A stretch of DNA of 64,000 bases from an uncultured Bacteroidaceae bacterium (GTDB taxonomy: Bacteria; Bacteroidota; Bacteroidia; Bacteroidales; Bacteroidaceae). Positions within the stretch are counted from its first letter, which is position 1, and each line of letters begins with the position of its first letter. The stretch is taken from the NCBI GenBank assembly GCA_905233465.1, contig CAJOEI010000002.1, forward strand, positions 62,001-126,000, in the 5' to 3' direction. Of the stretch, positions 16,730-26,996 are shown one piece after another. Position numbers and translations under genes: made by a program. The notes under the pieces were generated by a model that did no database searches, had not been told where the DNA came from, and saw only the letters and a program-made list of their open reading frames with translations.

Positions 16730-19143
16730 ACAAGACATCACAAATGTTGCTGACACTGGCCTTTGTGCTATGTGCTCATACCATCAGCGCTCGCACGCGC
16801 GAACTTATCAATTTTGGCTGGCGATTCCATGCGGGAGACGTGCCCGAAGCCAGCACATCAAACTATGACGACAGCAGCTGGCGGCTGGTGGACTTGCCAC
16901 ACGACTTCCTGATAGAACAGCCTTGGGTGGCACCTGATGCCAACGAACGCCCCGACAACACTGACCCTGGAGCCAACATCCGTAGCCGACTTTCAGGACG
17001 AGGCTTCAAGGAGATGGGCGTGGGATGGTACAGATATTCTTTCGTGCCCAATGAATCATGGCGCGGACGCCGAGTGCTGGTGGACTTCGAAGGAATCATG
17101 CTTGTGGGAGATGCATGGCTCAATGGCGAAACAATAGGCAAGACAGACTATGGATATCTGGGCTTCGAGGCCGATATCACAGACAAGCTGCGATGGGGCC
17201 AGAACAATATCTTGGCAGTGCGAGCCGATACTCGCGATGCCAACAACTCGCGATGGTACACAGGCGCAGGCCTCTATCGCGATGTTCACATCCTGACCAC
17301 TGACCCGCAAATATATTTCACACGACATCCGCTGCAAATCACCACAAACGGCACCGACAGCGTCTTTGTTCAGGCTGAGGTCACACGACTTGGGCAGGCA
17401 CAAAAGACCTTGACCTTCGGAGTGCGTATCCTCAACAGCGAGGGCCGCATTGTGGCCGAGCAGAAAAGCAGCGAACCATTCCGTGCCAACCAGCGCACGC
17501 GCGAGTACATCCTGCCACCCATTCAGCTGGCAGATGCCCACCGATGGGATATTGACGACCCATATCTCTACACAGCCGAGATAACGGTATTAGACGCCGA
17601 CGGCCAAGAGGCCGACCGTGTGACACAGCGATTCGGTGTGCGTAAGGTGGAGTTCGGACCAGACTTCGGCATGAAACTCAATGGCAAGAAGGTCATCCTC
17701 AAAGGCATTGCCAATCACCACACACTGGGAGCACTTGGAGCATCTGCTTATCCGCGTGCCATCGAACGCCGACTGCGGATGCTCAAGGAGTTTGGCTTCA
17801 ACCACATCCGTACCAGCCACAATCCATACAGCGTGAGCCTGCTGGACATGTGCGACGAGATGGGCATACTGGTTGTGGATGAGCTCTACGACAAATGGCT
17901 GAAGCAGTATGCCGGCGGCCGAGTGAAGTGGGAACAGCTGTGGCAGCACGACGTGCCAGAGTGGATACGCCGCGACCGCAATCACCCGTCTGTGGTGATG
18001 TGGAGCCTTGGCAACGAACTTCAGACATACTGGAACATACCCTATGCCGACTGGGGTGTGACGCCATATCGCATGCAGAAACAACTGTTGCTGCGCTACG
18101 ACAACACACGACCCATCACCGTGGCCATGCATCCGCGAGGACGATCGATGGAGACTGACTCGCTGCCCGCACCGCTCGTGATGGAGACCGATATAGCATC
18201 ATATAATTACCGCTATATGTACTTCCCCGGCGACGGGCGGCGCTTCCCCTGGATGACGTTCTATCAGAGTGAGGCCACCACATCGGCACTGGGCCCGAAC
18301 TACTACGAGATGGAACTGGACAAGGTGATAGGTTTGGCCTATTGGGGTGCAATCGACTATCTCGGCGAGAGCCAGGGATGGCCCGCAAAGGGCTGGGCAC
18401 AAGGCTTCTGGTATATCGACCTGCAGCCCAAGCCGACGGCATATCTGGCCAAAGCCATCCTACGTGAAGACGAGCCAGTGTGTCATATTTGTATCAACGA
18501 GGGCAACCGCGACATAGATTGGAACGGCGTCAAGCAGCGCATACGCAGCCTCACCGACCACTGGACACGCAATGAAGGTGATGAGCCGATGGTGACAGTA
18601 TATACCAATGCCGACGAGGTGGAGCTAAAGCTCAATGGACGCAGCCTCGGCATTAAGCAAAACAACCGTGCTGACACCAAGAGCCGCAACCAGATTGCCT
18701 TTGGTCGCATCAAATATGAACCAGGAAAACTAACGGCAATTGCACGCAACGGCGGCCAGGTGGTGGCCGAGCACAGCATACAGACCACTGGCCCGGCAGT
18801 GGCGCTGCGGCTTGTGGCAGATCCACAGGTTTGGCAGGCAGACGGCATAGACCTTCAGCACGTCGTGGTGCAAGCTGTTGACAAACGTGGACGTGTGGTG
18901 CCTACGGCATCATGCGACGTGAAGTTCACTATCTCGGGTGAAGCAACATTAGCAGCAGTGAGCAGCGGCGACCACTATAGCAACGAACTCACGCAGACCG
19001 ACCACAGATGCCTCTTCCAAGGCAACGCTTTAGCCATATTGCGTGCCACGCGCAACGCCGGCAGTGTGAATCTCACAGCAACTGCCCCTGGGCTGAAACC
19101 CGCTGTACTGAAGCTGAAAAGCACAGCAATCTTTAAACTTTAA
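16726..19143 (+). CDS. Secreted glycoside hydrolase family 2 protein (beta-galactosidase-like)
   Basis: An 805-aa protein with signal peptide (LLTLAFVLCAHTISA), the GH2 sugar-binding jelly roll, an Ig-like domain, and a TIM barrel with NHPSVVMWSLGNE (acid/base Glu431) and FYQSEATT (nucleophile Glu516). After the barrel come a DUF4982-like domain (VTVYTNADEVELKLNGRSLG) and a C-terminal Ig-like domain. Specificity is uncertain: beta-galactosidase is the usual annotation for this layout, and beta-glucuronidase or mannosidase is less likely. The final FKL and stop derive from the TTTAAAC heptad spacer. There are no SusC/SusD genes beside it. Confidence 0.88.
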   Translation: MNKTSQMLLTLAFVLCAHTISARTRELINFGWRFHAGDVPEASTSNYDDSSWRLVDLPHDFLIEQPWVAPDANERPDNTDPGANIRSRLSGRGFKEMGVGWYRYSFVPNESWRGRRVLVDFEGIMLVGDAWLNGETIGKTDYGYLGFEADITDKLRWGQNNILAVRADTRDANNSRWYTGAGLYRDVHILTTDPQIYFTRHPLQITTNGTDSVFVQAEVTRLGQAQKTLTFGVRILNSEGRIVAEQKSSEPFRANQRTREYILPPIQLADAHRWDIDDPYLYTAEITVLDADGQEADRVTQRFGVRKVEFGPDFGMKLNGKKVILKGIANHHTLGALGASAYPRAIERRLRMLKEFGFNHIRTSHNPYSVSLLDMCDEMGILVVDELYDKWLKQYAGGRVKWEQLWQHDVPEWIRRDRNHPSVVMWSLGNELQTYWNIPYADWGVTPYRMQKQLLLRYDNTRPITVAMHPRGRSMETDSLPAPLVMETDIASYNYRYMYFPGDGRRFPWMTFYQSEATTSALGPNYYEMELDKVIGLAYWGAIDYLGESQGWPAKGWAQGFWYIDLQPKPTAYLAKAILREDEPVCHICINEGNRDIDWNGVKQRIRSLTDHWTRNEGDEPMVTVYTNADEVELKLNGRSLGIKQNNRADTKSRNQIAFGRIKYEPGKLTAIARNGGQVVAEHSIQTTGPAVALRLVADPQVWQADGIDLQHVVVQAVDKRGRVVPTASCDVKFTISGEATLAAVSSGDHYSNELTQTDHRCLFQGNALAILRATRNAGSVNLTATAPGLKPAVLKLKSTAIFKL

Positions 19144-19167
19144 ACTGCGGCGCAAGCCGCCCCCCAA
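19144..19167. repeat. GC mini-hairpin spacer after the GH2 gene
   Basis: GCGGCGCAAGCCGC at 19147-19160, a 5-bp stem, directly follows the TTTAAAC heptads that end the GH2 gene. Confidence 0.7.
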
Positions 19168-21276
19168 GTGTCTCCTCTCATCACCAACCCGACGTGGATA
19201 TTCCTCGTCATGCTCCTCATCATTCTTCTGGCACCAATAGTGTTCAGGCGCCTGCATGTACCACATATTATAGGGCTCATCCTGGCAGGTTTGGTAGTGG
19301 GACAGCACGGCCTGAACCTTCTGGCCCGTGATGCATCGTTTGAGCTCTTCGGTCAGGTGGGCATCTACTACATAATGTTTTTGGCGGGTTTGGAGATGGA
19401 CATGGGTAGCTTCCGTCGCTTTGCACGTCAGGGTGTTGGCTTCGGTGTGCTCACTTTCGGCGTACCGTTTGCCATTGGTCTGATGGTTGCACACTGGGTG
19501 CTTGGCTATGGTGTGCGTTCGTCATTAGTTGTCAGTGCACTCTTGGCATCTCATACGTTGGTGACCTACCCTATCGTGAGCCGCTACGGTCTGGGTAAAC
19601 ACGGCAGTGTAGTTCAAAGCATAATAGCTACAGCTATGGCTACTTTCGGTGCGTTGCTGGTGCTTGCCATTGTTGTGCAGCAGCAGCGTGGTGGTGGTGG
19701 TTGGGTATACTGGCTGGGCTTCGGCGTAGGGATGGTGGTGTATGTAGTTGCTGTGGCGTATGCGTTCCCAAAAATTGGCCGTTGGTTCCTGCGTCGCAAC
19801 GAAGATGCTGTGACGCAATACATATTTGTCATGGCGATGGTGTTCATCAGTGCTTGTCTGGCAATGCTGGTGGGTCTGGAGGGGCTACTGGGAGCCTTCT
19901 TGGCAGGTCTGGTGCTGAATCGCATCATCCCGCATAGCGGTCCACTGATGGTGAGGATTGAGTTTGTGGGCAACGCGCTGTTTGTGCCGTATTTCCTGAT
20001 TGGTGTGGGCATGATTATTGATGTACACATCATATTCACCGACCCTGGCACACTATGGCTCAGCGCATGGGTCATCATATCAGCCTTGGCCGGCAAATGG
20101 ATGGCTGCGTGGATGATGCAGCGTTTTTCGGGCGGCAAGACATGGGACCGCAACATGATGTTTGGACTGACCAATTCTCACGCTGCTGGAGCGCTGGCAA
20201 TAGTGATGATTGGAACTCAGCCCGACGTGCAGCTGATGGATGCTCAGATGCTTAATGCCACCGTGTTGCTCATACTGGTGTCTTGCGTCGTAAGCGGTCT
20301 GGCGACGGGTCGTGCGGCACGCACACTGGCACTGAAGACCACTGAGATGGAACGAAACCGCGGTTCGTATCACGGCAAGTGTTTGACAGCGTATGCCTAT
20401 CCGCAGACCGTTGACGTGCTCACACAGATATCAATCATGCTGCGCAATCCCACTATTCCAGACAGCCTGATGGGTCTGTCGATTGCTATGGACGATGACC
20501 CTGACGATGCGCTTCGTGCGCGTGGTAAGGCCAATCTGGCGGAAGCGAAGCGTATTGCCGCGGCAGCGGACGTGACGATGTCGGCCATGAGCCGTGTAAG
20601 CAGCAATGTGGCACAAGCCATTGTCCACACGATGCGTGAGGTGGATGCCGGCGAGGTCATCATGGGTCTGCATGAGACAAAGGAGGGTCAGCCGGCCGGC
20701 AATCTGGGCGTAATAGCGCACAGCGTCCTTTCGGCCACTCACCGCGAGGTACTGTTGGTGCGTCTGCAGATGCCCCCCGGCACGGTGCGTAGGATTGTTG
20801 TTGTTGTTCCTGCTCAAGCGGAGTATGAAGTCGGTTTCTACAAATGGCTGGAACATGTGTGTCGTATTGGCGAACAGACGGGTCAGCTAATGCGTTTCCA
20901 CACATGCGGCGACACGGGCTACTACATCAAGGAATATATGGAGCATCATCATCCGTCGTTGAGAATAGAACTGTTTGCTGAAACTGGTCTTGGCAAACTG
21001 TTGCAGCGATTGGCAGATGAGGTAAATGCCGACCATTTGCTGGTGCTTGTCAGCTCCCGTTCAGGGTTCATCTCGCACACACCAGTCATCAACACCCTGC
21101 CAGCTGTGATTGCCCGCAGCTTTGCCCACACGAATGTGATATTGCTGTATCCAGACCAATGGGGTGACCCACACGAAACGCTGTCTGTGTTTGCGCCCAA
21201 TGGCCAAAGCATAACGCAGCGTCAACTACAATTCGAACAATGGTTGAAGAGAGGACGCGGCAACGTCGCAGTTTAA
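19168..21276 (+). CDS. Cation:proton antiporter, CPA2 family, with C-terminal UspA-like region
   Basis: 702 aa with a GTG start, 24 bp after the GH2 stop. The first ~400 residues form a 12-TM Na+/H+ exchanger domain (HVPHIIGLILAGLVVG, MFLAGLEMDM, GLEGLLGAFLAGLVLNR). The C-terminal ~290 residues are soluble and resemble a pair of universal stress protein domains (GKCLTAYAYPQTVDVLTQIS; VLLVRLQMP). It likely exchanges monovalent cations for protons; ion and physiological role are inferred. The last residues lie in a GC mini-hairpin and the stop in a TTTAAAG heptad. Confidence 0.85.
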   Translation: MSPLITNPTWIFLVMLLIILLAPIVFRRLHVPHIIGLILAGLVVGQHGLNLLARDASFELFGQVGIYYIMFLAGLEMDMGSFRRFARQGVGFGVLTFGVPFAIGLMVAHWVLGYGVRSSLVVSALLASHTLVTYPIVSRYGLGKHGSVVQSIIATAMATFGALLVLAIVVQQQRGGGGWVYWLGFGVGMVVYVVAVAYAFPKIGRWFLRRNEDAVTQYIFVMAMVFISACLAMLVGLEGLLGAFLAGLVLNRIIPHSGPLMVRIEFVGNALFVPYFLIGVGMIIDVHIIFTDPGTLWLSAWVIISALAGKWMAAWMMQRFSGGKTWDRNMMFGLTNSHAAGALAIVMIGTQPDVQLMDAQMLNATVLLILVSCVVSGLATGRAARTLALKTTEMERNRGSYHGKCLTAYAYPQTVDVLTQISIMLRNPTIPDSLMGLSIAMDDDPDDALRARGKANLAEAKRIAAAADVTMSAMSRVSSNVAQAIVHTMREVDAGEVIMGLHETKEGQPAGNLGVIAHSVLSATHREVLLVRLQMPPGTVRRIVVVVPAQAEYEVGFYKWLEHVCRIGEQTGQLMRFHTCGDTGYYIKEYMEHHHPSLRIELFAETGLGKLLQRLADEVNADHLLVLVSSRSGFISHTPVINTLPAVIARSFAHTNVILLYPDQWGDPHETLSVFAPNGQSITQRQLQFEQWLKRGRGNVAV

Positions 21277-21303
21277 AGTTGAAAGTTTAAAGTTTAAAGT
21301 TTG
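21258..21303. repeat. Composite hairpin-heptad element spanning the antiporter stop
   Basis: GCGGCAACGTCGC-like imperfect hairpin inside the last antiporter codons, then AGTTTAAAG, TTGAAAG and TTTAAAG heptads up to the lolD start. Confidence 0.7.
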
Positions 21304-22059
21304 ATGATACATCTACGAAATATAACAAAGAGCTTCGGGTCGCTACAGGTGTTGAAAGGCATAGACCTGGATATCGCTCGTGGCGAAGTCGTAAGCATTG
21401 TTGGTCCCAGTGGAGCCGGCAAGACGACCTTGCTACAGATAATGGGAACACTGGACCGTGCCGACAGCGGCAGCGTGGAGATAGACGGAACGGACATCAC
21501 GCGTCTGGGGCAAAAGGCCTTGGCGCGCTTCCGCAACCAACGTATTGGCTTTGTGTTTCAGTTTCATCAGCTGTTGCCAGAGTTCACAGCCGTGGAGAAT
21601 GTGATGATTCCTGCTCTCATCAGTGGTTGCAGTCAGAGGGAGGCTCGCACGAGAGCCGTGGAGTTGCTTGAATATATGCGTCTTGCAGACCGTGCGACGC
21701 ATAAGCCAGCGGAACTCTCTGGGGGCGAGAAGCAGCGGGTAGCCGTGGCGCGAGCACTGGTGAACCGTCCATCAGTGGTCCTCGCGGATGAGCCGAGCGG
21801 AAGCCTTGACACACAGAACAAACAGGAGTTGCATGACCTCTTCTTCAGTCTTCGCGAGGAGATGGGTCAGACTTTTGTCATCGTGACACACGACGAGGGC
21901 CTTGCAGCTCGTGCCGACCGCATGATACATATTTGTGACGGGATTATCATCCCACACGATGTCGAGCAATCGGGTGAACGATTCATAGATTCACCGATTC
22001 CACGACCCGAACATGACAACCCCGACCATCCACATGGCCCAGAAACATATCTTGCATAA
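21304..22059 (+). CDS. lolD: LolD-type ABC transporter ATP-binding protein
   Basis: A 251-aa ATPase of the LolD/MacB family. Walker [10 protein letters not shown] at 34-42, [18 protein letters not shown] for the Q-loop region, signature [15 protein letters not shown], Walker B VVLADEP and a conserved H in VTHDE. It would power lipoprotein release from the inner membrane with LolC/E-type permeases; a candidate permease is encoded at 47303-48529, not adjacent. The C-terminal ~30 residues are Pro/His-rich and unlike the family core. The ATG at 21304 follows an alternative TTG at 21301. Confidence 0.85.
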   Translation: MIHLRNITKSFGSLQVLKGIDLDIARGEVVSIVGPSGAGKTTLLQIMGTLDRADSGSVEIDGTDITRLGQKALARFRNQRIGFVFQFHQLLPEFTAVENVMIPALISGCSQREARTRAVELLEYMRLADRATHKPAELSGGEKQRVAVARALVNRPSVVLADEPSGSLDTQNKQELHDLFFSLREEMGQTFVIVTHDEGLAARADRMIHICDGIIIPHDVEQSGERFIDSPIPRPEHDNPDHPHGPETYLA

Positions 22060-22078
22060 TTCACAATTCATAATCATA

Positions 22079-25000
22079 ATGAAAAAGCTATTTCTTTACC
22101 TATTCCTGCTCTGTGCTGTCGCATCAAGTGGTGCTGCAGCAGCGCTACCTATTAGTGTCATCGCGGACGAAGGAGCCTGGTGCTGGTTTGCCGATCCTCG
22201 GGCGCTGCACTACGAGAATGCATCGGCCACCATCAATGCTACATATATAGGTTACATCGACGTGCACGGCAATGTCAAGGCGACTCAATACGACTGGCTC
22301 AAGCATCGCAAGACTGACGTTCTCATCCGCAGCTATTTCCAGCCTGATGACCACAACAACCCGACCTTTGTGGTGCTGCCAGACGAGCGCGTGATGATTT
22401 TCTACACACGCCACACGGACGAGGCGAAAATATGGTATCGCATATCCAGTAAGGCTGGAGACATCACGTCGCTGGGCGAAGAGAAATATCTTACGACAGC
22501 CAACAACACCACCTATCCGTCGCCCTTCATCCTCAGCGATGACCCACAACATATATATATATGCTGGCGAGGCATCAACTGGCATCCCACAATAGCCCGT
22601 ATCACGATGCCTGACGCCCACGACAACTGCCAGTTTGACTTCGGACCGAAGCAGATAGTGCAGAGCACGGGGGCGAGACCATACGCCAAGTACCAGAGCA
22701 ATGGCAAGGACAAGATATTCCTGGCATATACAACAGGACATCCTGACAACGAGATGCCAGACTGGCTGTATTTCAATGTCATCGATATCAATAATGGCAA
22801 CGGCCCAATCCTGCGAGACTTAAATGGCACAGAGCTCAAGCGCGTGGCCAACGGAGTGTTTAATGTCAGCAAGACAAGCAGTTATGCCAGCTCCTATCCC
22901 ACAACGATAGTGGACAACACGTCGGGTGTGCGCAACTGGCTATGGCAGATTGTCCTCGATAGTGAAGGCAAACCTGTGATTGCATATCCTCACATCGACG
23001 ATGCCAAGACAAACCATGAATACTGGTATGCACGTTGGACTGGTAGCGAGTGGCGTCGCACGAAGGTGGCCGACGGCGGTCATGGCTTCCACCAGAACTG
23101 GAATCAGACCGAACGATGCTACAGCGGCGGCATGAGTCTGGATTCAGACAATGTTGGCGACCTCTATCTGAGTATACCCACCACAGGTGGATCATACAAC
23201 AAGAATGGAGTGTACGAGATATGGAAATACACCATCAACGCTGACGGCGAGGTGATGGGCAGCGAGCAGCTGACACAGAATTCTACAAAGAACAACGTGC
23301 GCCCGTTTGTCATACCGGGTTCCAAAAACTCACCCATGCGTGTGGCATGGATGAATGGTGACTACTACTACTGGATGGTAAACAAAAACTATCCGAAGGG
23401 TTATCCCACAGAAATGCATGCAGGATATGACTGGACAGAGACGCTGACGCAGGAGCAAATACCTGATGCCTTGCCAAATTGCTTCTGTTTTAGCAAAAAC
23501 GAGACACTGACAATGGCTTTCGCAATGAATGAGAACAAATACGAAGGCGCACTCTTCACCATCGGACATGGCATAGACGCTACAAGGAAATTCGTCTACA
23601 GCCTTGATGCAGACCAGTATCCTGTCGTGACAATTGACGGCATACAATACAAGAGCCAAAACCGATTGCTGACTTCCGACGACTGGGCAATACAGAGCTC
23701 AGGAACCAACGGTGACAACCACCCAACAAAGGTCGGCACATGGATATTGTCTATGACCTACGACGGCCAGACGCTGACGACATATCGCAATGGCTTCGTG
23801 GATCAAGTGATTGAGCTTGGGGACTGGAATTTCGGTACCGTAAACTGGGTGACCTACGAGAATACGGGTACACAATACAACCACACGCTGCTCACACACA
23901 ACACTTTCTATGGCGTAGCATCACCCGTGACCGTTCAAGATATCACCAAGCGAATGCAGTCGAAGCTCGAAGCTGAAAAAGAGAAGAATGCACTGATGAT
24001 GCTCTCTGTGTCCACGGACGTACACACCGACATTGTGCTGCCCGTGCTCAGTCTTGGACTGCCCGTAACATGGCAGAGCTCCAACGCAGCCGTCCTCTCA
24101 GCAGATGGCATAGTCACCTTCCCCGCTGCTGCCACCAGCGTTACACTGACGGCCACATGCGGCTCGCAGCATCGCGACTTCAACGTCACTGTCCATCCAC
24201 GTGACTTGACCACCAACTTGCGATATTCCAAGGACAACATCGATCTTACGGGCAACACCGCCACAGGATTTAACACCAACACAGCCGTCACAGCACCCGA
24301 AGGGCTGCTCACCGACCTGCGCTCCTACACCGTACTCGTCACAGCCAAAATGACAGCAACCACTAAGCAACCACGTATCTACGATTTCGGCTCGGGCTCG
24401 GGCAACAGCCTCTTCCTGCGTGCCGATGCGCTGTCTGCGGGAATAAAGTACAACGGTGGCACCACAACTATGGTGACAAGTCAGACAAAGCTGCAAGTGG
24501 GTACGCAGTATAAGTTGGCTGTGACCTTCGATGCCGCCTCGCGCGTGACGCGCGTATATATAAATGGTGTTGAGGACATCAGCGGCACAGCCAATCAGGT
24601 CGAGCCATACCAGCTCGCACTCATAGCCTCCGACACACGCAACTACATCGGCCGCACACAGTGGTGGGACGGCTCCTACAAGGCAGACAACCAAGACTTC
24701 TGTGGCACCATCGATGGCTTCCGCCTGTATGATGTATGCCTGACACGGCAGGAGATATGCACGCTGCAGGGCCTGCCATACGAGCAAAATGATCTGCCGT
24801 CAGCGCTCACCAACGGCGACTTCGAGGGCAGCTATTCCGAGCAACAGGGCAGTGGAGTAAGCAGCGACCGTGCCATCTATGTGCCTCAGGGCTGGACAGT
24901 GGACCGTGCCTCTGGCAACGAGAACGACCTCACCGCCCTGCGCTCAGGTGACAAATACTTTGACCAGTTCTTCGCGGCACTGGCGCACCCTGACAATCAC

Positions 25001-25471
25001 GGCGCACAGACATATTGGATTCGACAAAACTGGGGCACTCCCACGCTGACATTGTCACAAGAGCTGCGTCTGCCCGCTGGCAAATATGTTCTTAGCTGTG
25101 ACATGTGGAAGAGCGGACTTGGCGGTGATGCCATTGTCAGTGTGCTGACCGAAGGCGGCGGCAGCGTGAGTAGTCCTACACTCGACAACAAAGAAGAGTG
25201 GCAACCTGTGACACTATCCTTCACCAGCGACGGTGTGGCCTCCACCACTATCACCCTCACAGCCAAGCATACCAGCAGTGGTTCGGCAAAGATTATCGGA
25301 TTCGACAACGTCACGATTAAAGTCGACAAGCCTGTGGGTGTGACCTCCCTCAACCCTCATCCCTCAACCCTCAACCCTGTGTATGACCTCAGCGGTCGCC
25401 GCCTGTCGTCAGAAGCAGCAGCTTCACGCAAGGGCGTCTTTATCACAGCTGGACGCAAGATAGTGAAATAA
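22079..25471 (+). CDS. Secreted BNR_4/LamG multidomain carbohydrate-active protein with type-IX-like tail
   Basis: 1130 aa. A signal peptide (KLFLYLFLLCAVASSGAAAA) is followed by a BNR_4-like propeller (VIADEGAWCWFADPRALHYEN; WHPTIARITMPD) to about residue 600, an Ig-like segment of the arabinofuranosidase type (~620-710), a LamG-like domain (~711-900; TRVYINGVEDISG, IDGFRLYDVCLTRQE), a jelly-roll CBM-like region (~905-1080), and a tail YDLSGRRL...GVFITAGRKIVK. That tail matches the C-terminal sorting signals seen in Prevotella-type secreted proteins. BNR_4 members include polysaccharide lyases, so a lyase or hydrolase role is possible but unproven. The linker just before the tail is encoded by CCCTCAA heptads. 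Confidence 0.78.
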   Translation: MKKLFLYLFLLCAVASSGAAAALPISVIADEGAWCWFADPRALHYENASATINATYIGYIDVHGNVKATQYDWLKHRKTDVLIRSYFQPDDHNNPTFVVLPDERVMIFYTRHTDEAKIWYRISSKAGDITSLGEEKYLTTANNTTYPSPFILSDDPQHIYICWRGINWHPTIARITMPDAHDNCQFDFGPKQIVQSTGARPYAKYQSNGKDKIFLAYTTGHPDNEMPDWLYFNVIDINNGNGPILRDLNGTELKRVANGVFNVSKTSSYASSYPTTIVDNTSGVRNWLWQIVLDSEGKPVIAYPHIDDAKTNHEYWYARWTGSEWRRTKVADGGHGFHQNWNQTERCYSGGMSLDSDNVGDLYLSIPTTGGSYNKNGVYEIWKYTINADGEVMGSEQLTQNSTKNNVRPFVIPGSKNSPMRVAWMNGDYYYWMVNKNYPKGYPTEMHAGYDWTETLTQEQIPDALPNCFCFSKNETLTMAFAMNENKYEGALFTIGHGIDATRKFVYSLDADQYPVVTIDGIQYKSQNRLLTSDDWAIQSSGTNGDNHPTKVGTWILSMTYDGQTLTTYRNGFVDQVIELGDWNFGTVNWVTYENTGTQYNHTLLTHNTFYGVASPVTVQDITKRMQSKLEAEKEKNALMMLSVSTDVHTDIVLPVLSLGLPVTWQSSNAAVLSADGIVTFPAAATSVTLTATCGSQHRDFNVTVHPRDLTTNLRYSKDNIDLTGNTATGFNTNTAVTAPEGLLTDLRSYTVLVTAKMTATTKQPRIYDFGSGSGNSLFLRADALSAGIKYNGGTTTMVTSQTKLQVGTQYKLAVTFDAASRVTRVYINGVEDISGTANQVEPYQLALIASDTRNYIGRTQWWDGSYKADNQDFCGTIDGFRLYDVCLTRQEICTLQGLPYEQNDLPSALTNGDFEGSYSEQQGSGVSSDRAIYVPQGWTVDRASGNENDLTALRSGDKYFDQFFAALAHPDNHGAQTYWIRQNWGTPTLTLSQELRLPAGKYVLSCDMWKSGLGGDAIVSVLTEGGGSVSSPTLDNKEEWQPVTLSFTSDGVASTTITLTAKHTSSGSAKIIGFDNVTIKVDKPVGVTSLNPHPSTLNPVYDLSGRRLSSEAAASRKGVFITAGRKIVK
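25347..25379 (+). repeat. CCCTCAA heptads inside the BNR protein linker
   Basis: About 4.5 copies of CCCTCAA/CCCTCAT encode SLNPHPSTLNP between the last domain and the C-terminal sorting-like tail. Confidence 0.8.
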
Positions 25472-25514
25472 TGCACAATCATAAATCGTAAATCGTCAAA
25501 TTGTAAATTAATTC
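25472..25514. repeat. TAAATCG/TAAATTG heptad spacer before cstA
   Basis: CATAAATCGTAAATCGTC and AAATTGTAAATTA runs with period 7; no other signal seen. Confidence 0.6.
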
Positions 25515-26996
25515 GTGGTTTCTTTTCTTCTTAGCCTCATAGCACTTGTGCTGGGCTACATCATCTATGGTCGCTTCGTTGAGCGCGTAATGGGGCCCGA
25601 CGACCGGGTCACTCCTGCCATATCGAAGGCAGATGGTCTGGATTTCGTTGCCTTGCCATCGTGGAAAGTGTTTATGATCCAGTTCCTGAACATCGCGGGC
25701 ACAGGCCCTATCTTCGGTGCCATCATGGGTGCGAAGTTCGGTCCTGCGAGCTATCTGTGGATTATCTTCGGCTGCATCTTTGCTGGTGCTGTACATGACT
25801 ATCTCACTGGCATGCTCTCTATGCGCAACGGCGGTGCCGGCCTGCCGGAGCTCGTGGGCATTTATCTCGGCCGAAGGGCCAAGGCCGTAGCATTGGTCTT
25901 CACGGTAGTGCTGCTGCTAATGGTAGGCACAGTGTTTGTCTATTCTCCTGCCGAAATCCTTGGTGGCATACGTGGCGACAAGATGATGTGGGTGGTGCTC
26001 ATCTTCGTATACTACATCATTGCCACCATGTTGCCCATAGACAAGATCATTGGCAAGATATATCCTTTTTTTGCATTCTCACTGCTCTTCATGGGCGCTG
26101 CCCTCATGGTCGTGCTACTGATGCGATGGCCTGCCATACCAGAGATATGGAGCCATTGCTACAATATGGGCGCTGCCACAGAACCCCAGTCGTGGACCGA
26201 CCAGATATTCCCATGCCTGTTCATCACCATTGCCTGCGGAGCCATCAGCGGCTTCCATGCCACGCAGACACCCATCATGGCACGTTGCGTGAAGGACGAA
26301 CGCATGGGGCGTCCGCTGTTCTATGGCGCAATGATCACTGAGGGAGTTGTCGCACTGATATGGGCCGCCGTATCATCATGGTTCTTTTACGACAGCCCCA
26401 CACCAGGCTACGCTACCATTGCAGCAGCCACAGGCGGCTTCCACACATCGGCAGCGGCGGTGGTGAACCTCGTTTGCAGCGACTGGCTCGGTAGCTTCGG
26501 AGCCCTGCTGGCAATACTGGGCGTGGTGGCAGCACCCATCACCAGTGGCGACACCACATTCCGTAGCAGCCGTCTGATTGTTGCCGAATGGCTTAAGCTG
26601 GACCAGCGCCCCATCCCGAAGCGTATGATTATCTGCATGCCGATGTTTGCGGTTTCCATACTGATTCTGTACTGGCAGATTGAAAACCCTGACGGCTTCA
26701 ACATTATTTGGCAGTATTTCGGCTTCGCCAACCAGTCGTTAGCGACCTTTGCCCTTTGGACCATCACAGCGTATATGGTCAAGGAGGGCAAGACGTATTG
26801 GGTAACACTGGTGCCAGCGCTGTTCATGACATGCGTGTGCACAACCTATCTCTTCATCTCACGCCAGACATTCTTCTTGCCACCCATCATAGCCTATAGT
26901 CTTGGTGGCGCGTGCACAGCTGCTGCTGCAATATGGTTTGCTTTATGGCGCACCGCCTACCCCTCAAACCCCTCAAACCCCTCTACCCCGCAGTAG
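25515..26996 (+). CDS. cstA: Carbon starvation protein A family transporter
   Basis: A 493-aa multi-TM protein with GTG start. VTPAISKADGLDFVALPSWKVF, FLNIAGTGPIFGAIMGAKFGP and VHDYLTGMLSMRNGG are CstA family signatures. Enterobacterial CstA/BtsT import pyruvate or peptides under starvation; the substrate here is inferred. At under 500 residues it is the short Bacteroidota form. The C-terminus YPSNPSNPSTPQ is encoded by CCTCAAACC nonamers at 26959-26990. Confidence 0.88.
   Translation: MVSFLLSLIALVLGYIIYGRFVERVMGPDDRVTPAISKADGLDFVALPSWKVFMIQFLNIAGTGPIFGAIMGAKFGPASYLWIIFGCIFAGAVHDYLTGMLSMRNGGAGLPELVGIYLGRRAKAVALVFTVVLLLMVGTVFVYSPAEILGGIRGDKMMWVVLIFVYYIIATMLPIDKIIGKIYPFFAFSLLFMGAALMVVLLMRWPAIPEIWSHCYNMGAATEPQSWTDQIFPCLFITIACGAISGFHATQTPIMARCVKDERMGRPLFYGAMITEGVVALIWAAVSSWFFYDSPTPGYATIAAATGGFHTSAAAVVNLVCSDWLGSFGALLAILGVVAAPITSGDTTFRSSRLIVAEWLKLDQRPIPKRMIICMPMFAVSILILYWQIENPDGFNIIWQYFGFANQSLATFALWTITAYMVKEGKTYWVTLVPALFMTCVCTTYLFISRQTFFLPPIIAYSLGGACTAAAAIWFALWRTAYPSNPSNPSTPQ
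26959..26990 (+). repeat. CCCTCAAAC nonamers at the end of cstA
   Basis: Three copies of approximately CCCCTCAAA encode the SNP SNP STP tail, extending the cytoplasmic or periplasmic C-terminus. Confidence 0.75.

Noticed and set aside
15680..25471. A polysaccharide utilisation locus
   Set aside because: Glycosidases and a BNR protein are present but no SusC/SusD pair, hybrid sensor or sulfatase; called a loose group of secreted carbohydrate-active genes only.
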